A stretch of DNA of 64,000 nucleotides from Malachius bipustulatus (taxonomy: Eukaryota > Arthropoda > Insecta > Coleoptera > Melyridae), in the NCBI GenBank assembly GCA_910589415.1, contig OU342637.1:34874162-34938161 (forward strand). Reading direction: 5' to 3'. Below, piece by piece: positions 29,901 to 42,225 of this stretch. Every line of letters starts with the position of its first letter. The stretch's first letter is position 1. The translations under genes were made by a program, and so were the position numbers. The notes below the pieces were generated by a model, which worked only from the letters and a program-made list of their open reading frames with translations, was not told the DNA's origin and did no database searches.

Positions 29901-31359
29901 AGGTGACTAGTCGATGTGTGTAGGCTTTCACGGCCGGCTGCCATTGAAATCGTAAGCAAAACAGAGTTGAAACTTTTTTGTAAGATTTTGCGGTGGACCA
30001 ACCAAATACTTATTGAAAAGGTCTCTCTCTTTTGCTTAATTAAATCAGAACAATTAAATCACAACTAAATTTTCGTATTGCTTGTGTTTTTTGCTTAAAT
30101 AATAACATGTCATAAATTACCTAAATTGAAAAATTAATCCACTCGATTGTTGAGCAGGATAAATGAGACAAAAAAAATATATTGATACATAGATAAATAG
30201 TGTAAGACGTTGCTCGCATCAGTAATAAAAGTCCAAGGAATGTTCGAGGTATATTTTTTTATACTGGTGGAATATCAGTACAAGACATGTTGATTCGGAA
30301 AACAGGAAGAGCCATTAGCAGGCTCCCACTTCCAGACGTTATAAACATGTGTCTGAATGTCTGAGTTCTTTTGCTCTCCAGAATATCTGGATCGTTACAA
30401 TGAAGGAAATAAAGGAGGCAATTCGGAATTGGAAAATCAACAAAGCTGCCTGCAAATAATTCTTTTGAAATGTTAATTTATTGACTAATTGGAATATTTT
30501 ATTTTATTATGTACCTATACTACTTACTTATATGAAGAAATTGTATATTCTCTATACATTTTCAGAGAAGTCTGATTAGCTCCAATTTTCTTTTCTTCCT
30601 TCCAAGTTTCATAACTAATATCGTTTAATATTACTTGTTACTTATTATTATTACTTGTTAAACATCTCATTTATCATTACCTTTCAAAGGTATAAAGGTT
30701 CATAATGAGGTCGACCATACAGCAACGCATAAGTTTTTCCAACTCCCTGGAGTATTTAAATTATAATTTTATCCCTGCAGGTGTCGAATTAGGTCAGAGA
30801 GCAACACGGCTGGTCTGGAAGAGGTTTAGAGAATGGCAACCCAGCTGTGATTAAAATTTAATATTGGAGCCGTTCAGGTGATATTCATGTGCCCTCCACA
30901 GCTTTGCCGAGATTTAGTTATTTATCAAACTGCCAACACAAAAGCTATCGTTGCTTGCACACGTTTGTCTCTCATTTAATACATGGACTCGTCGAGGGAA
31001 AAAAATCTGTTTACCTACTCGATTCTTTTGTGCGAAGCACAATCGCTAGCAGCAGCAAATGTTAATATTGTAATCGTGTTATCCTGGCGTATGCTGAGTT
31101 TAAAGTGCCAATAGAATATTCAAATATTTTGCTCGTTGTAATGCAAGTTTACTTTATTTCTAATGTCCGGTTTCCACCAAACGGACTATTCGAGTTTGTA
31201 TTTTGTTCATGTAGGTATATGTTTTGTATTTCATGAACTGTTTCCATTAAATAAACACGTTTTTCATTATGAGTAATTAAAAATACGTAAAAATGCTCAG
31301 TGAAAAGATTTTTTTAATACTTTGTCGTTATTTCTTATTACTACGTTCTATAGCCCTAA
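29901..31359. other. No gene; one LINE scrap
   Basis: AT-rich. On the plus strand at 30398-30455 the reading MKEIKEAIRNWKINKAAC matches the 'eEi..AI..lk..KapG.DgI' motif upstream of LINE RT palms, with nothing recognisable on either side. The rest is unassigned. Confidence 0.45.
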
Positions 31360-32660
31360 ACATCCATCAACAGCAGCACTGGAGGTCATACTTGACCTAC
31401 TTTCCTAGCTTTGATTTTTATATCAAGAGCCAGGTACGAATAGGGCTTGTAGGATGAAACAAAATACGGAAACTGAGGTGAGCCCGGAAAAACCGACCAT
31501 ACCATAATAACTGATATCATCGAGGACTCTATCTAGGAAATGCCATCTGATGGTGTGAGTCCTCAGATATCACTTCTTGTGAAGCTATTGAAGGTCTAAT
31601 CGAACACCTATGTCTGAACCTGAAAAGAGGCCTGCTCTGATACATAGATGGCTCAAAAAGAAAGATAGGTATGTGTAATTAATAAATTGTATATGTCACT
31701 GTAAATATTTATGTCACCACGTTCCCTGCTGAAATAGATTACCTACGTCTGGAGGAGAATAGTAAGATAAATTGCGAAGGTAGGGACATCTACATTCTCT
31801 GCGACAGTCAGGTTAGCCTCAGAGCTCATCTGGAAATGTTTGCAAGACCTCGTTAATCTAGGCAGATACAACAACGTGACACCTAGATACAACAAGGTGA
31901 CACCTGTTCGAGTACCTATAGTCACCGAGGGGTAGCTGGTAATGAGGCTGCAGATCAACTAGTCAAAAAAGTCATGGCATACTGTTTGGCATCCTAAAAA
32001 AACATATTATATGGCGCAGATCCTTAATTGGAGAAACTCTAAAGCTGGCTCTATTACGCGGCACCTACTTGACAAGTGACTTATTTGGCTAGTACTTATG
32101 AGTACCTACTTCTGCAAGTAAAAGTCAAACAGACCACATCAATTCCTCGAGCGGGTATAGTATGGTGCGGTCTTGAACGCACTTTGTAAGTGACGATCTT
32201 TGTCTTGCGATAGTTCACCGACAACGAACTGGAAGTACAAGTAATGGCGTAGCAAGAAAAGTCGAGTTGTACTAAGCTGCACGCCGAGTCTTCATACCCA
32301 CTACTTGGCACTTACCAAGTCTTCACAAGTACTCGCCAAGGACCGCGTAATCAGTAGCGGACTTAACACAGAACCGTGTGCTAGGAAATAAACATGATTA
32401 GTCAATGATGAAGGAACCCTATTTCTGTCAATGATAGAAAGTCTTGCCATAGAAACACTGCATCGCAGCAGACCGTCGATTAGAACGATGGCGAGACTTC
32501 TCATCGGACACTGCCACTTTGAGAGATCAGCCCTCTATGGTACTTCCTCTATGCAGTACCCTTGGTCAAAGCACTGTTGAGCTTCAAAGAAACAGAACTT
32601 TTGATTAACCGAGGAATGTCTAAATTTTAAAGGACATAACCGATATACTGGGCTGGACGA
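31360..32660 (+). pseudogene. R1/I-like LINE: ORF2 3' end with RNase H (decayed)
   Basis: Plus strand, many frameshifts. ALEVILDLL (about 31380) is the post-RT 'ptaALEvlLdlpPL' motif. RNase H motifs follow: IDGSK (about 31650), IYILCDSQVSLRA (about 31790), HRGVAGNEAADQLVKK (about 31925). At about 32490 ARLLIGHCHF is the 'lltGHc.l..Hl' region before the C-terminal CCHC. It faces the minus-strand RT piece at 32660-33660 tail to tail, so one half has been inverted if both come from one copy. Confidence 0.75.
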
Positions 32661-33660
32661 GATCACTTTGATCTATACACGCTAAAAATACGGAGCAGCA
32701 TACGAAGCAGCACATCCCTTCATAAATTTTGGTAGTTCTAAAATAATAGGTATACTACTGTAAGTAGATTCCCAGCCTATAGCGAATATGTCCTCCAGAG
32801 CTATTATATCAGGAAGGGGGGGGGGGGGGGGGTTGTATAATTTCATGTGGTCAAAGAGGGTGACACATTTTGGCAAAAGACCTTTTACAGGCCATAATCG
32901 TACTATTTATCTTTGACCTTCTACAGGTGTAGGTTTCAGATCAATTTTGTATCCAAGATAATACCCGGATATTTGATCGATTGCCTATCTGCAGTTGCTC
33001 ATTGAATAAGTGAAGGGGTTTCAATTCTACCCTTCTTTTTCAAGTGGAATGTACCAGCGCGGTTTTTGTAGAGTTTACTAGTAGCCGTGCCTTTACACAA
33101 TATCACCCACAGTTTTCAGAGCTTTTTACAAAAGCTCTGATAGGGTTTTGGGATGCTTCCTCATGATCAATATGACTATATCGTCCGCATACTCATAGGT
33201 AGAGTAACCTTTGCCGTTTAGCTTGTCGAGAGTAGGTCGTTGGCTATAATACCATGTCCCACAATAAGGGAGATGTGATTCTACCCTGTTGATCTTTCAG
33301 CGACCTATTAGCGCATGGTGTCGTCCACCACATAAGTATTAGTGCATGATGTCGTCCGCCCTATGCGTTACAGCCAAGATCATCCAGTTGACGGATGTAT
33401 TATCAAATAACCCCACAATGTCAAGAAAAACCCCAAGAGTGATTTCTTTGTTGTTCAATGAGTTTTAGAACCTCATTACTAGTTGATGTAAATCTGAATT
33501 ATCTTTTTTTCTGGCTGAAAAGCATGCTACCTTTGGTTTAGTGGTCTGTCCAAAAGACAGGACGACCTGAGATACCTCTCAACCAGTTTTTCTATTTCTT
33601 TCAGCAAAAACTATGTCAAACTGATCGGTCTAGCCGACCAAGAGAGGAAATATCGTGAAG
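32660..33660 (-). pseudogene. R1-like LINE RT (decayed)
   Basis: Minus strand, descending: EKLVERYLR (about 33590), HAF/FQPEKR (about 33510), LKLIEQQRN (about 33465), GVFLDIVGLFDNTSVNWMILA (the R1-type 'aFlDIeGAFDntsf' block, about 33430-33375), YEYADDIVILI (catalytic YADD, about 33200), LLVNSTKTALV and YPGIILDTKL (about 33000-32930). Stops and frameshifts are scattered. A pure G run of 17 lies at 32816-32832 on the + strand. Confidence 0.8.
32816..32832. repeat. G17 homopolymer
   Basis: Seventeen consecutive G. The length may be unreliable in assembly. Confidence 0.8.
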
Positions 33661-35149
33661 TGAGCTGACGGGTCAAAGACTTGAGTTAACAGGCCAAAGA
33701 CAAAGAGGTGTCCGAAGAAAAAGTTTAAATCGCGAGAAATATACCGAAGAATGATTCCGATGCAATATAGTTCAAGATCGTCATCAAACTCAGTGAATTG
33801 ATGTTTCTGTGCAGCGCAAGGTCAATTCCTATAATTACAGAACAATGACTTGTTTGTTGTCAAGTCACTGAAATATTCGATTTATAAAAGAGCTCTGTGA
33901 CGATCGACTTATTATACACCCATTGTGTGGCCAGTCAGATCCTGCAAGTTTAAACGGGATTACTTTTTATACAGTTACATCAAGGACTCGATATTTGCGA
34001 GACTGATTAACGAAGACAAGTAATCGAGAGAATTAATCGAGATAAACAATTAGACCCAACCTAACAAAATCATTAGCTGAAATCGAAATTGATTCCGGGC
34101 TGTTGTGCCGTGGTCACAACTGCGGTAGACATCATAAGCGGTTACGTGTGCTCAAGTGATGCTTCCACTCCTCTTGTTCACTGATAATAGTTATCAGTCG
34201 ATTACGATTTCAATGGAGCGTGAAAGTCTACACGCATCAAAATCAAGAGCTGTCAGTGGTAAAAAGTGCATCGGTTAAGTTAGGACAAACCTCTTTGTTG
34301 TCGGGGCCTACTCCAAACGGATTCCTTTTCGAACATCCTTTATAAAAATATTTGTACCTATGTAAGTTAGGAGTGAAGTTGGTCAGGAAAATATGTTCTT
34401 ACCTCCATTATATTTGTAATTGTTTTTTTAATGTATTTTTAATTTTAACTTAGTGGACATGCCTAACAATATTTTCATCATGTATCCAAAATTTTTTGAC
34501 GTCTTATTTGTCAAATGTCAAGGATGACGGTGCAGTCTCTGTCAACTTCAAAACTTTAAATGAGATAAAGGGTCATCTGAGACCTCATTTTGAAGGTATT
34601 TTCTGCCAATGCGTCAGTGAGGACGTTAAAAGTTTAAAGTACGTCTGCAACGTCATCTTCGACACTTGACACATCAGTTTTATGTCAAAAAAGAGTACGA
34701 TTCATGCCACTGAATTTAGTTGATATCATTAGGTCCAGAATAAAAAATTTACCCTCACTAAATTTGAGCCAAATGATAGCGGGATCTATTAGAAGGGGTT
34801 CGATTGGATAGCCTCCCGGGTCTCCAGACTGTTTCTTTTGGAGTAATTTGAAAAATGTTGCCTATCGGAATAGGCCAACGCATCAGTAGATGAATTAAAA
34901 TAAAAGCTTGAATTAGATTTACAATCGCAAAGATTCCTCAGACATATCTGCCTTAACGCATTGGACACTTTTGTTAATAGGCTTTGAATGTCTTTTCTTG
35001 AATCTTGTCAAGAAGTGAATGGACTACATTTTGAGCAGTTGTTATTTTTTCCTTCAATTAAGAAACTGAATTTTCAAAATTTGTTTCATTTACTTTAACA
35101 AGTTTTTTTTTTTTTTCGTTATTTTATAATAAACAATACTGTGTTGAAT
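33661..35149. other. No gene recognised
   Basis: Lies between two minus-strand R1-like LINE pieces (RT at 32.7-33.7 kb, endonuclease end at 35.2 kb), so it may be a later insertion or badly decayed LINE. No motif, LTR or clear inverted repeat was found. A poly-T run is at 35105-35119. Confidence 0.4.
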
Positions 35150-35380
35150 AGCCCGATTTTCATATTTTATTATTCTGTCCCATTTCCGTCAACTTGGGGT
35201 TCCTCCAGCTAATCTCCACCTTTCCGACGTGGTCTCTGAGATAGTTATTACGATATGAGGTTATTATAGCTTTCTCAAGTTGTTTCGTAATCACCTCTGT
35301 ATGGTTTGTGCAACTCATGTCGCTTTTGATATTTGTTAGTTGTTCCTTTGGCTCTTCCCGATATCTCACCCGGTTAGTCT
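35150..35380 (-). pseudogene. R1-like LINE endonuclease C-terminus fragment
   Basis: Minus-strand frame of 69 codons (35160-35369). TKQLEKAIITSYRNNYL and VEISWRNPKLTEM match the post-endonuclease 'l.eAi..aye.scp......vpWWnpeL..lR' motif of R1-like LINEs. It is probably the upstream part of the RT at 32660-33660. Confidence 0.6.
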
Positions 35381-35815
35381 TCCGTGATAACGGTATAATT
35401 ATTATATTCGATTTTCAGCTAGAAGCCACGGTAATATCAAGATGTAGTCGTTATTATACACTAGATAATGAGATCGATCATTAATCAATCCATTGATAGT
35501 AAGTAGTTGTTAATTGTTATTGTTGTTATCGTTAAGTAACATTGTGCTACCAAGCTTCAACCTATCACCCTATGGCGATCCTGCCCCAATTACAAAAACC
35601 AGATCACGAGTTTATACCAGTATCAAACCTGCGAGTCCTTGTCAGTATATCAAATGATGGCCAGAATGGCAAATTTAGTGCACTGTTTTAAAAAAATATT
35701 TGTCTGTAGCACTTACACATTTTATTAGCTACTATGACCTCGGAGACTCTTGAATGGGTCTCCCTTAATGACAAAGTAGGCAGGACGTCTTATGTTTTTG
35801 TAAGCCAGATAGTCC
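35381..35815. other. No gene recognised
   Basis: Short AT-rich flank of repeat element copy 2. Only chance frames. Confidence 0.4.
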
Positions 35816-35955
35816 TAGTATTAGTGTATTTTTTAACAAAAAAATACACTATTGAGGACGACATCACTTTCCAAAAATCACCCAAACTCATCAAATGTCC
35901 ACCGATCATGACCCCCAGATTACGAAAAAGTGGTTTTCCAAAATTCACCTGCCCA

Positions 35956-35995
<40 letters not shown>

Positions 35996-37790
35996 TTCTC
36001 CAAAATCACGATTTTTCGAGTTTCAAAACGCTCCTGTAGCTTTATCTTTCAAGATTAGTGAACGAAATTTTGGATTCTTGTAAAGCTGAGGAATGACTTT
36101 TGATTTTCGTTGAAAAAATTTCCAAAAGTCACGTTACTTCTACAGGGTGTCCTTTCAAAGTTCCCCAAATCCGGACTTTGAGGCACGGTTTCTGGCCGCA
36201 GTTTTCAATCTAGGGGGCTAAAATTTTTGTGAGAGTAAGATGTCCACAAGGAGTGGTCTGGTATTGCACTTGAGCAAAATCGGCCGAGCCATTTCAAAAT
36301 GGCGGCTATTTGAATTTGCTGAAGATTTACTATTTTTTGAATCCCTGTATGAGCGAGATGGCAAAAAAACTTTCACATCAAGTTAACAGGATTGAAAGAA
36401 AATTAATTGAAATTTGAGCTAATGCAAAAAAAATTGAATTTTTTCCATTAATAAGCCAGTGGCGTGGGTAGGAAAAGAGTGAAAATGGCTTAATTTCTAT
36501 AACAGTTTTTGAGCACATTTTTGAAGGAATTGAACTAAAATTTTTACAGTAGACAACTATACTAATACTCTTTAATTTTCAAAAATTTCAAGGATCAAAT
36601 AAAAAAATGACGGAGATATTTAAATTTATTTTACATGATGTAAATATCTCTAAAATTTTAAAAACGCTCTAGTAGCTTCATCTTTCAAGATTAGTGGAAG
36701 AAATTTTTTACTCTTGTGAAACTTTGGGATGACGTTAAATTTTCGTTGAAAAATTTTTCAAAAGTCGCGTTACTTCTACAGGGTGTCCTTTAAAATTTCG
36801 AAACATCCGGTCCTGTGGCACGGTTTTCTGGTAGCAGTTTTCAATCTAGGAGGCTGAAATTTTTATGGGAGGAAGATATTATCCACAAGTAGTGGTCTGG
36901 TATTGCATTTTTGAGCAAAATCGATCGAGCCGTTTCAAAATGGCGGCTTTTTGAATTTTAGGGAAAAAGGCTATTTTTTAGTCCCTGTATAAGCAATATA
37001 GAAAGAAAACTTTTCACAACAAAATAATGAGGATGACAATTAAAGGCTTGTTTAACGATTGAATGTAATATTCAGACCCGGGACTGCTTGATTTAAAACC
37101 AGCACCAGCACCAGACCAGCCGTTTTCATCGCGCTCGGCTCGGGCGGGACCACCCATGCAGCTATGACTGCTCCTGCCAACCCCAATTGCAGAAAATAAA
37201 AACTCCTACAAACCTGTATTAACAAGATTGGATTAAAATGATTTGAAATTTGAATTAATGCAATAAAATTTTTATTATTTTCATTAGTAAGCTAGTGGCG
37301 TGGGTAAGAAAATGGTAAAAATGGCTAAATTTCTTTAATTGATTATGAGCACATTTTTGAGGGAATTTACCTGAAATTTTCGGAGTAGACAACTACACTA
37401 ATAGCTTGTAACTCTCCAAAATTTAAAGAAGCAAATAAGAGAAATGGCGGAGTTTTTCGAATTTTTTTACATGATGTTTATTTCTCTAAAATTTCAAATG
37501 TTCGGTTTTCAGAACTCGCCTGTAACTTTTTAAAGTTAGTCAGTGGCGGGTATATAGGACAAGAGACGAAATTGTTAAATTTTGCCAATTTTTTTTTTGG
37601 TTTATTATATTATGTAAAAATCTATTTTATGGTACGCTTTCAAACGAAATGAAATGAAATTTTCACAGTAAACCACTACGTAAATTCGACCTGACTATTG
37701 AAAAATTCAGAAAGCCAATTTAAAAGGCGGCAAAAATTTTCATAGTTGAATCGCATAAAAATACACTGTTTCTGCGATTGATGCGCAAGA
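35816..37790. mobile_element. ~2-kb repeat element, copy 2
   Basis: Same element as 7985-15775, here without the BEL insertion. Begins AGTATTAGTGTATTTTTTAA near 35817 and ends near 37790 with TGCGATTGATGCGCAAGAAG. About three ~650-bp imperfect units are visible: AGCCAGTGGCGTGGGTAGG at about 36455 and a variant at about 37291; ACAGGGTGTCC at about 36142 and 36778. A (TA)n run lies at 35957-35991. The segment at about 37000-37220, with a GC-rich core (CGCTCGGCTCGGGCGGGACC), is absent from copy 1 and from neighbouring units, so it is a probable insertion. Non-coding. Confidence 0.7.
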
Positions 37791-38554
37791 AGGTTTTTTA
37801 ATTGGCATTATTTCCTCTCTCAATATCAAGTATTAAAAAATACTTTTGTGAATTAAAAATCTCAGAGGAAAAAACAATTTGGATGATTAGGTACGAAAAT
37901 TGGTACAGTTCCAAATAATAAAGCTCGCATATACTTATGTATACTCTCGGCTAACTGCAACTACCTATAATGATAATGGTCATGAACGAGCATTAGCGAT
38001 GGTTGAAAAGTTCGGACGTTATTTCAGAACAGTAGAGTTAACTGAAAGTGCAAAATTATATAACGAGAAAAAGAACCACCATTAGGCAGTATAGTGAGAT
38101 TTATACTCGAGATTCATTTGGAGCCACCAAGCGAACACGCAAACGCAAATTGCAATTTATTTTTTTATAAAACCAGTAAATAAGAAGTCATTCGTCTGTA
38201 TTTCTTCATCCCGACCTAGAGAATTACGTGTCGCTTGAATGAAGATGAAGCAGTCGCTAAGGCCTTTGATAATTCAACCAACGTTCGATTTTTCTAACAA
38301 CAAAGGCCATTCACTTCTTTTTACCATCATAACAGTACAGAAATTGAAAAACATTTATTAGGTATTTATTTTGCTCATCTTGTTACCATAAAAGAAAATA
38401 CATTTTCATGGATCATATAGGAGAAATAATCAAATGTCCTTTAATAAGAAATGAAAAATATAGCTTCGGGAGTAAAACCAGGAGGTACCTACTACCTAGT
38501 TAACAGCTGCAGTAGAATTTTTGCTGATTCATCAGACATAGAATCAGTGGAGTG
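37791..38554. other. No gene recognised
   Basis: AT-rich. A 61-codon plus-strand frame (37900-38085) has no recognisable feature. Confidence 0.4.
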
Positions 38555-38730
38555 AATCGGCATGACAGGGGTGTGCGTCCTGCAGGTCATGTTCGCGTGG
38601 CGGCGCCGCGGCCATCAGCTGAGCTCGGGGCGGCTCGCCGGGCCGGAGACGGCAGGGGCGGCGGGGCGAGACTGCATAGCGCACTGGCGACGCAGGCATC
38701 CAGGCAGGACCGGACTGGATAATACAATTT
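38555..38730. other. GC-rich island, possible host exon or promoter
   Basis: About 170 bp of strongly GC/CpG-rich sequence in AT-rich surroundings. It is open on both strands (plus 38562-38804; minus 38544-38756). On the plus strand it is preceded by TGTGCGTCCTGCAG, a weak splice-acceptor look, but no clear donor follows. It has no similarity to the repeats in this window. It could be a CpG-rich promoter/5' exon of an unseen gene. Confidence 0.35.
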
Positions 38731-38804
38731 ATGTAGCTGCAAGGAATCCTGTTCAAGCTACCGACACTACGTCTAGTACTACCACTTTCCTGAAATATGC
38801 ATAA

Positions 38805-39163
38805 TTATACTAACACAAATATTATCTAAAAAATAAAAATTATTTGCGTTTCTTAATAAGTGACTACGATTTTTAATAATTATACGATATGGGTATTGCA
38901 TTTGCTCTAAAAAACGTATTTTTAAGGGGTAAAATATCCCTCTTCCCCCAATTCTTCTACTAGGGTATCTAGTAGATGTAATTTTTCAAATGATTTCCGC
39001 ATTTTTTATTGTATAGGTATTCCTGAAAGTGTAAGAAAGCATCCAACAATTTTTCAAAATATTCAAAACAAAATATGGAACGGCTCATAATTATTTGGGA
39101 AGTGGAAATTTTTATGGATTATTTTCCCCCTCACTGAGCAATGCGTTCCCAAGAGAAAAATAT
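38805..39163. other. No gene recognised
   Basis: AT-rich flank of a truncated LINE. CACAAAAGAGTT at 39164-39175 is that LINE's left target duplication. Confidence 0.5.
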
Positions 39164-39175
39164 CACAAAAGAGTT

Positions 39176-42100
39176 ATTTTATTTATTTATTTATTTATAT
39201 TAACGTGTCTCGACTACTTTGGTCATTGACATAGGTACAAAAAGGTTGAACATAAATATTGTAATAAATTTTACTTGAAATTGTGCAGATATTTTGTTGC
39301 TAGTCTGTATCTAGATTTGTTGGTATAGGTGTGATTCTTGCAGAAAGCTTATCACTGCTTCATACTGATCTGGAGACCCGAGGATCTCCTTTAGGCTTCT
39401 TCCCAAGCCAAATTTTTGGCGCGCGTCTTGGTATTTTGTGCATTCTAGGAGAATGTGTTCCACCGTGAGAGCGGCTTGATTACAATGTTGACAGGTGGGG
39501 GTGGTACTGGATGCCATTAGATGACCGTGTGTTAGACGGGTATGACCGATTCTTAATCTTCGTATAATAATCTTATCTCTTCTAGTCATCTGTCCTAGTT
39601 TCGGAGGGTAAATTGTTGGTTGAATTGAATTTAGCTTGGTGTTGGACCTATCCCATTCGGTTTGCCATTTGGATGTAGTCTCTTTCCTGAATTTCGCCTG
39701 GAGGTCTTTGTGGAGCTGAATGTGGCTAACTGGTAGGTCTATTGATGTTGCCTCTTTGGCGGCTTGGTCTGCTAGTTCGTTGCCCGGTATTCCTGTATGC
39801 GATGGAATCCAGATTATGACAACGGAGATTCGTTTGATAGAAAGTAAGTGGATTTTCTCGTGTATTCTTTGAACTATTGGGTGGTTATTATACAGGGTGT
39901 TGATTTTCTAAGCGGGCCATAGGGGATTAGCATTGCGAAAGTGGTTTTTGAGGATTCCTGCTCGCCGTTTAAACTGACAGAAATGGTTTTGGTATCAAAA
40001 TGAAGCTAAAATTATTGCGCATAACGCTTGACATCAGAAATTTATTTAATTTCACGTTGTTTTCTAAAATTCTTCAGTAAAAATTCAAGTAATTGTTAAT
40101 GTTTAATCACAAAATAGCATGCCTTGCCTAAACAATAATGACGTTTCTACGTTTTGACAATCCAATAATAAAACATTGGTCTATTAAAAAAATTCACGGC
40201 AAATAAATCGCGAACCCTCCTGTAACTGGCTACACTGTAGTAGGTTTTCACCATAAAGACTCTTTCTTGGTTTGTTTAACCCATTTTTAAGACTTTATAT
40301 TATTACCTACTGACTTATAAAGTTTTATTATTGGATTTTGGATTGTCAAAACGTAGAAACGTCATTATTGTTTAGGCAAGGCATGCTATTTTGTGATTAA
40401 ACATTAACAATTACTTGAATTTTTACTGAAGAATTTTAGAAAACAACGTGAAATTAAATTAATTTCTGATGTCAAGCGTTATGCGCAATAATTTTAGCTT
40501 CATTTTGATACCAAAACCATTTCTGTCAGTTTAAACGGCGAGCAGGAATCCTCAAAAACCACTTTCGCAATGCTAATCCCCTATGGCCCGCTTTGAAAAT
40601 CAACACCCTGTATATATGATTTATTGACTGTACTGCGCTTAGTGAGTCTGTACATATTGCTAATCGTTGGTTATCTTGAGTAGGTATTGTTAGGGCTTTT
40701 AGAATTGCATAAAGTTCGCCTGTAAGTAGGCTGCTTTCTGCTGATAGTTTGAACTTCTTCAGGGTTTCTTGCGAGGTGGTGACGGAGAAGCCAATTGAAT
40801 CTGGGGTTTTTGAAGCGTCTGTATAGTACACTGTATCGAACTGACTGGTGTTTATCAGGTTGAGAAAGTGTTGTTTATATGTTGACTTGGGAGTTTCTGA
40901 TTTCTTGAGTTGGTTGAGCGATGTGTCGATCCTTGGTAGAGTTCTTGTCCAGGGTGGGGTTTCAGGGATTGAGACTACAGTTGTCTCGGTCAGGGAGGTA
41001 TTTCCTTGCAAGGTGGATATGATATGGGGGATTGTTTGTGAGGGCGCATGGAGGTTTCGTTGGGTGGGATTGATTAGTAGTTTGTAAGCGGGGTTCTTGG
41101 GATTTGCGGATAATCTGGCAGCATACGAAAGGAGCAACTGTTCTCGTCGTAGGTGAAGGGGAAGCACTCGACTCTCTAGATGGAGGCTTGGAACTGGGCT
41201 AGATTTAAAGGCGCCTAGGCAGATTCTTAGTGCACTGTTCTGGATTGTGTTCAACTTTCGCAGCACGGATTTTGCTGCAGAGTGATATATTATACTGCCA
41301 TAGTCTATCCGAGAAAGAATTAGGCTTCTGTAGATTCTGAGTAGGGCTTCTTCATCGGCGCCCCAGACATTGTGAGATAGGATTTTTAATATATTTAGAC
41401 GGTTTAGGCAGTTACCTCTTATTTGATCTATGTGTTTATTCCACGTGAGTTTGCTATCAAATGTAATCCCAAGTATCTTCAGGTTGCTTACTGATTCTAG
41501 TGTAACACCATTTAGTGTTATCTGGGGAGGCGAGGTGCTGCTGTATCTTCTGGAGAATTTTATTACTTTGGATTTGGAGGTTGAGAAAGTGAAACCGAAT
41601 CTATTTGCCCAATTGCTGATGTTATCCACTGCATTTTGTAGGAGGGAACAGGTGCTTCTTGTGTTTTTCCCATGGCAGTACAGCAACAGGTCGTCGGCGT
41701 AAAGAAAATATTTTATGGGTGGTTTAACGGAAGCGCATATATCATTAATGGCTAAGAGAAAGAGCGATGGGCTAAGGATTGATCCTTGTGGGACGCCGTT
41801 CTCCAGAGAATATGAGGTCGATATGATCCCATTGGCTCTCACTTTGAACGATCTGTTGACAAGGAAGTTCTCAATAAAATAATAGATGTTTCCGTTGAGG
41901 TTCGCTTCTTTCAGTTTGTTGAGTATGGTGGCTCTTGGTACGGAATCAAATGCGCTTTCCAGGTCGAAGGTGACTGCTATGATGTCCTGTTTTTCACTCA
42001 TGGCACTTGCTATGTCTGATTGGAGTAGAACAAGGTTGTCGTGTGTGGATCTCATCGGTCTGAAGCCTGATTGAGCTTCATTGATGATGTTGTGACGTTC

Positions 42101-42213
42101 AAAATACCAGAGTAGTCTTTTATTGATCATTTTCTCCATGAGTTTACATAGCGTGCAGGTTAGGGAGATGGGTCTGAATGAGCTTGGGAAAGGGGCCGGT
42201 GTAGTATGAAAAG
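39176..42213 (-). mobile_element. 5'-truncated I/Jockey-type LINE with RNase H
   Basis: Minus strand, truncated at 42213 within the RT fingers (SFRPISL-like). Flanked by CACAAAAGAGTT (39164-39175) and CGCAAAAGAGTT (42214-42225), a 12-bp duplication with one mismatch. RT motifs: FGxA/SGFRPMRST, VTFDLESAFDSVPR, GVPQGSILSPSLF, FLYADDLLLY (about 41690), KILGITFDSKLTW. RNase H: YYTDASK (about 40830), GELYAILKAL, ICTDSLSAVQSI, then after a MITE, WIPSHTGIPGNELADQA (about 39800). The C-terminal CCHC CQHCNQAALTVEHILLEC is at about 39500-39440, stop about 39311. The 3' tail is (TAAA)n-like. Apart from truncation and the 718-bp MITE the frame looks uninterrupted, so the copy is young. Confidence 0.88.
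39893..40610. mobile_element. 718-bp fold-back MITE in the LINE reading frame
   Basis: Palindromic element with ends CAGGGTGTTGATTTTC and complement; arms of about 290 bp (for example AAACGTAGAAACGTC near 40350 pairs with GACGTTTCTACGTTT near 40140). Flanked by TA (39891-39892, 40611-40612). Taking a TA duplication, the interrupted RNase H frame continues in phase across the site without a stop; the TATA alternative gives a stop. This supports a Tc1/mariner-type TA insertion. Confidence 0.88.
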
Positions 42214-42225
42214 CGCAAAAGAGTT

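Noticed and set aside
31360..33660. Twin-priming inversion of one LINE
   Set aside because: The order is wrong: the inverted 5' part lies after, not before, the sense 3' part.
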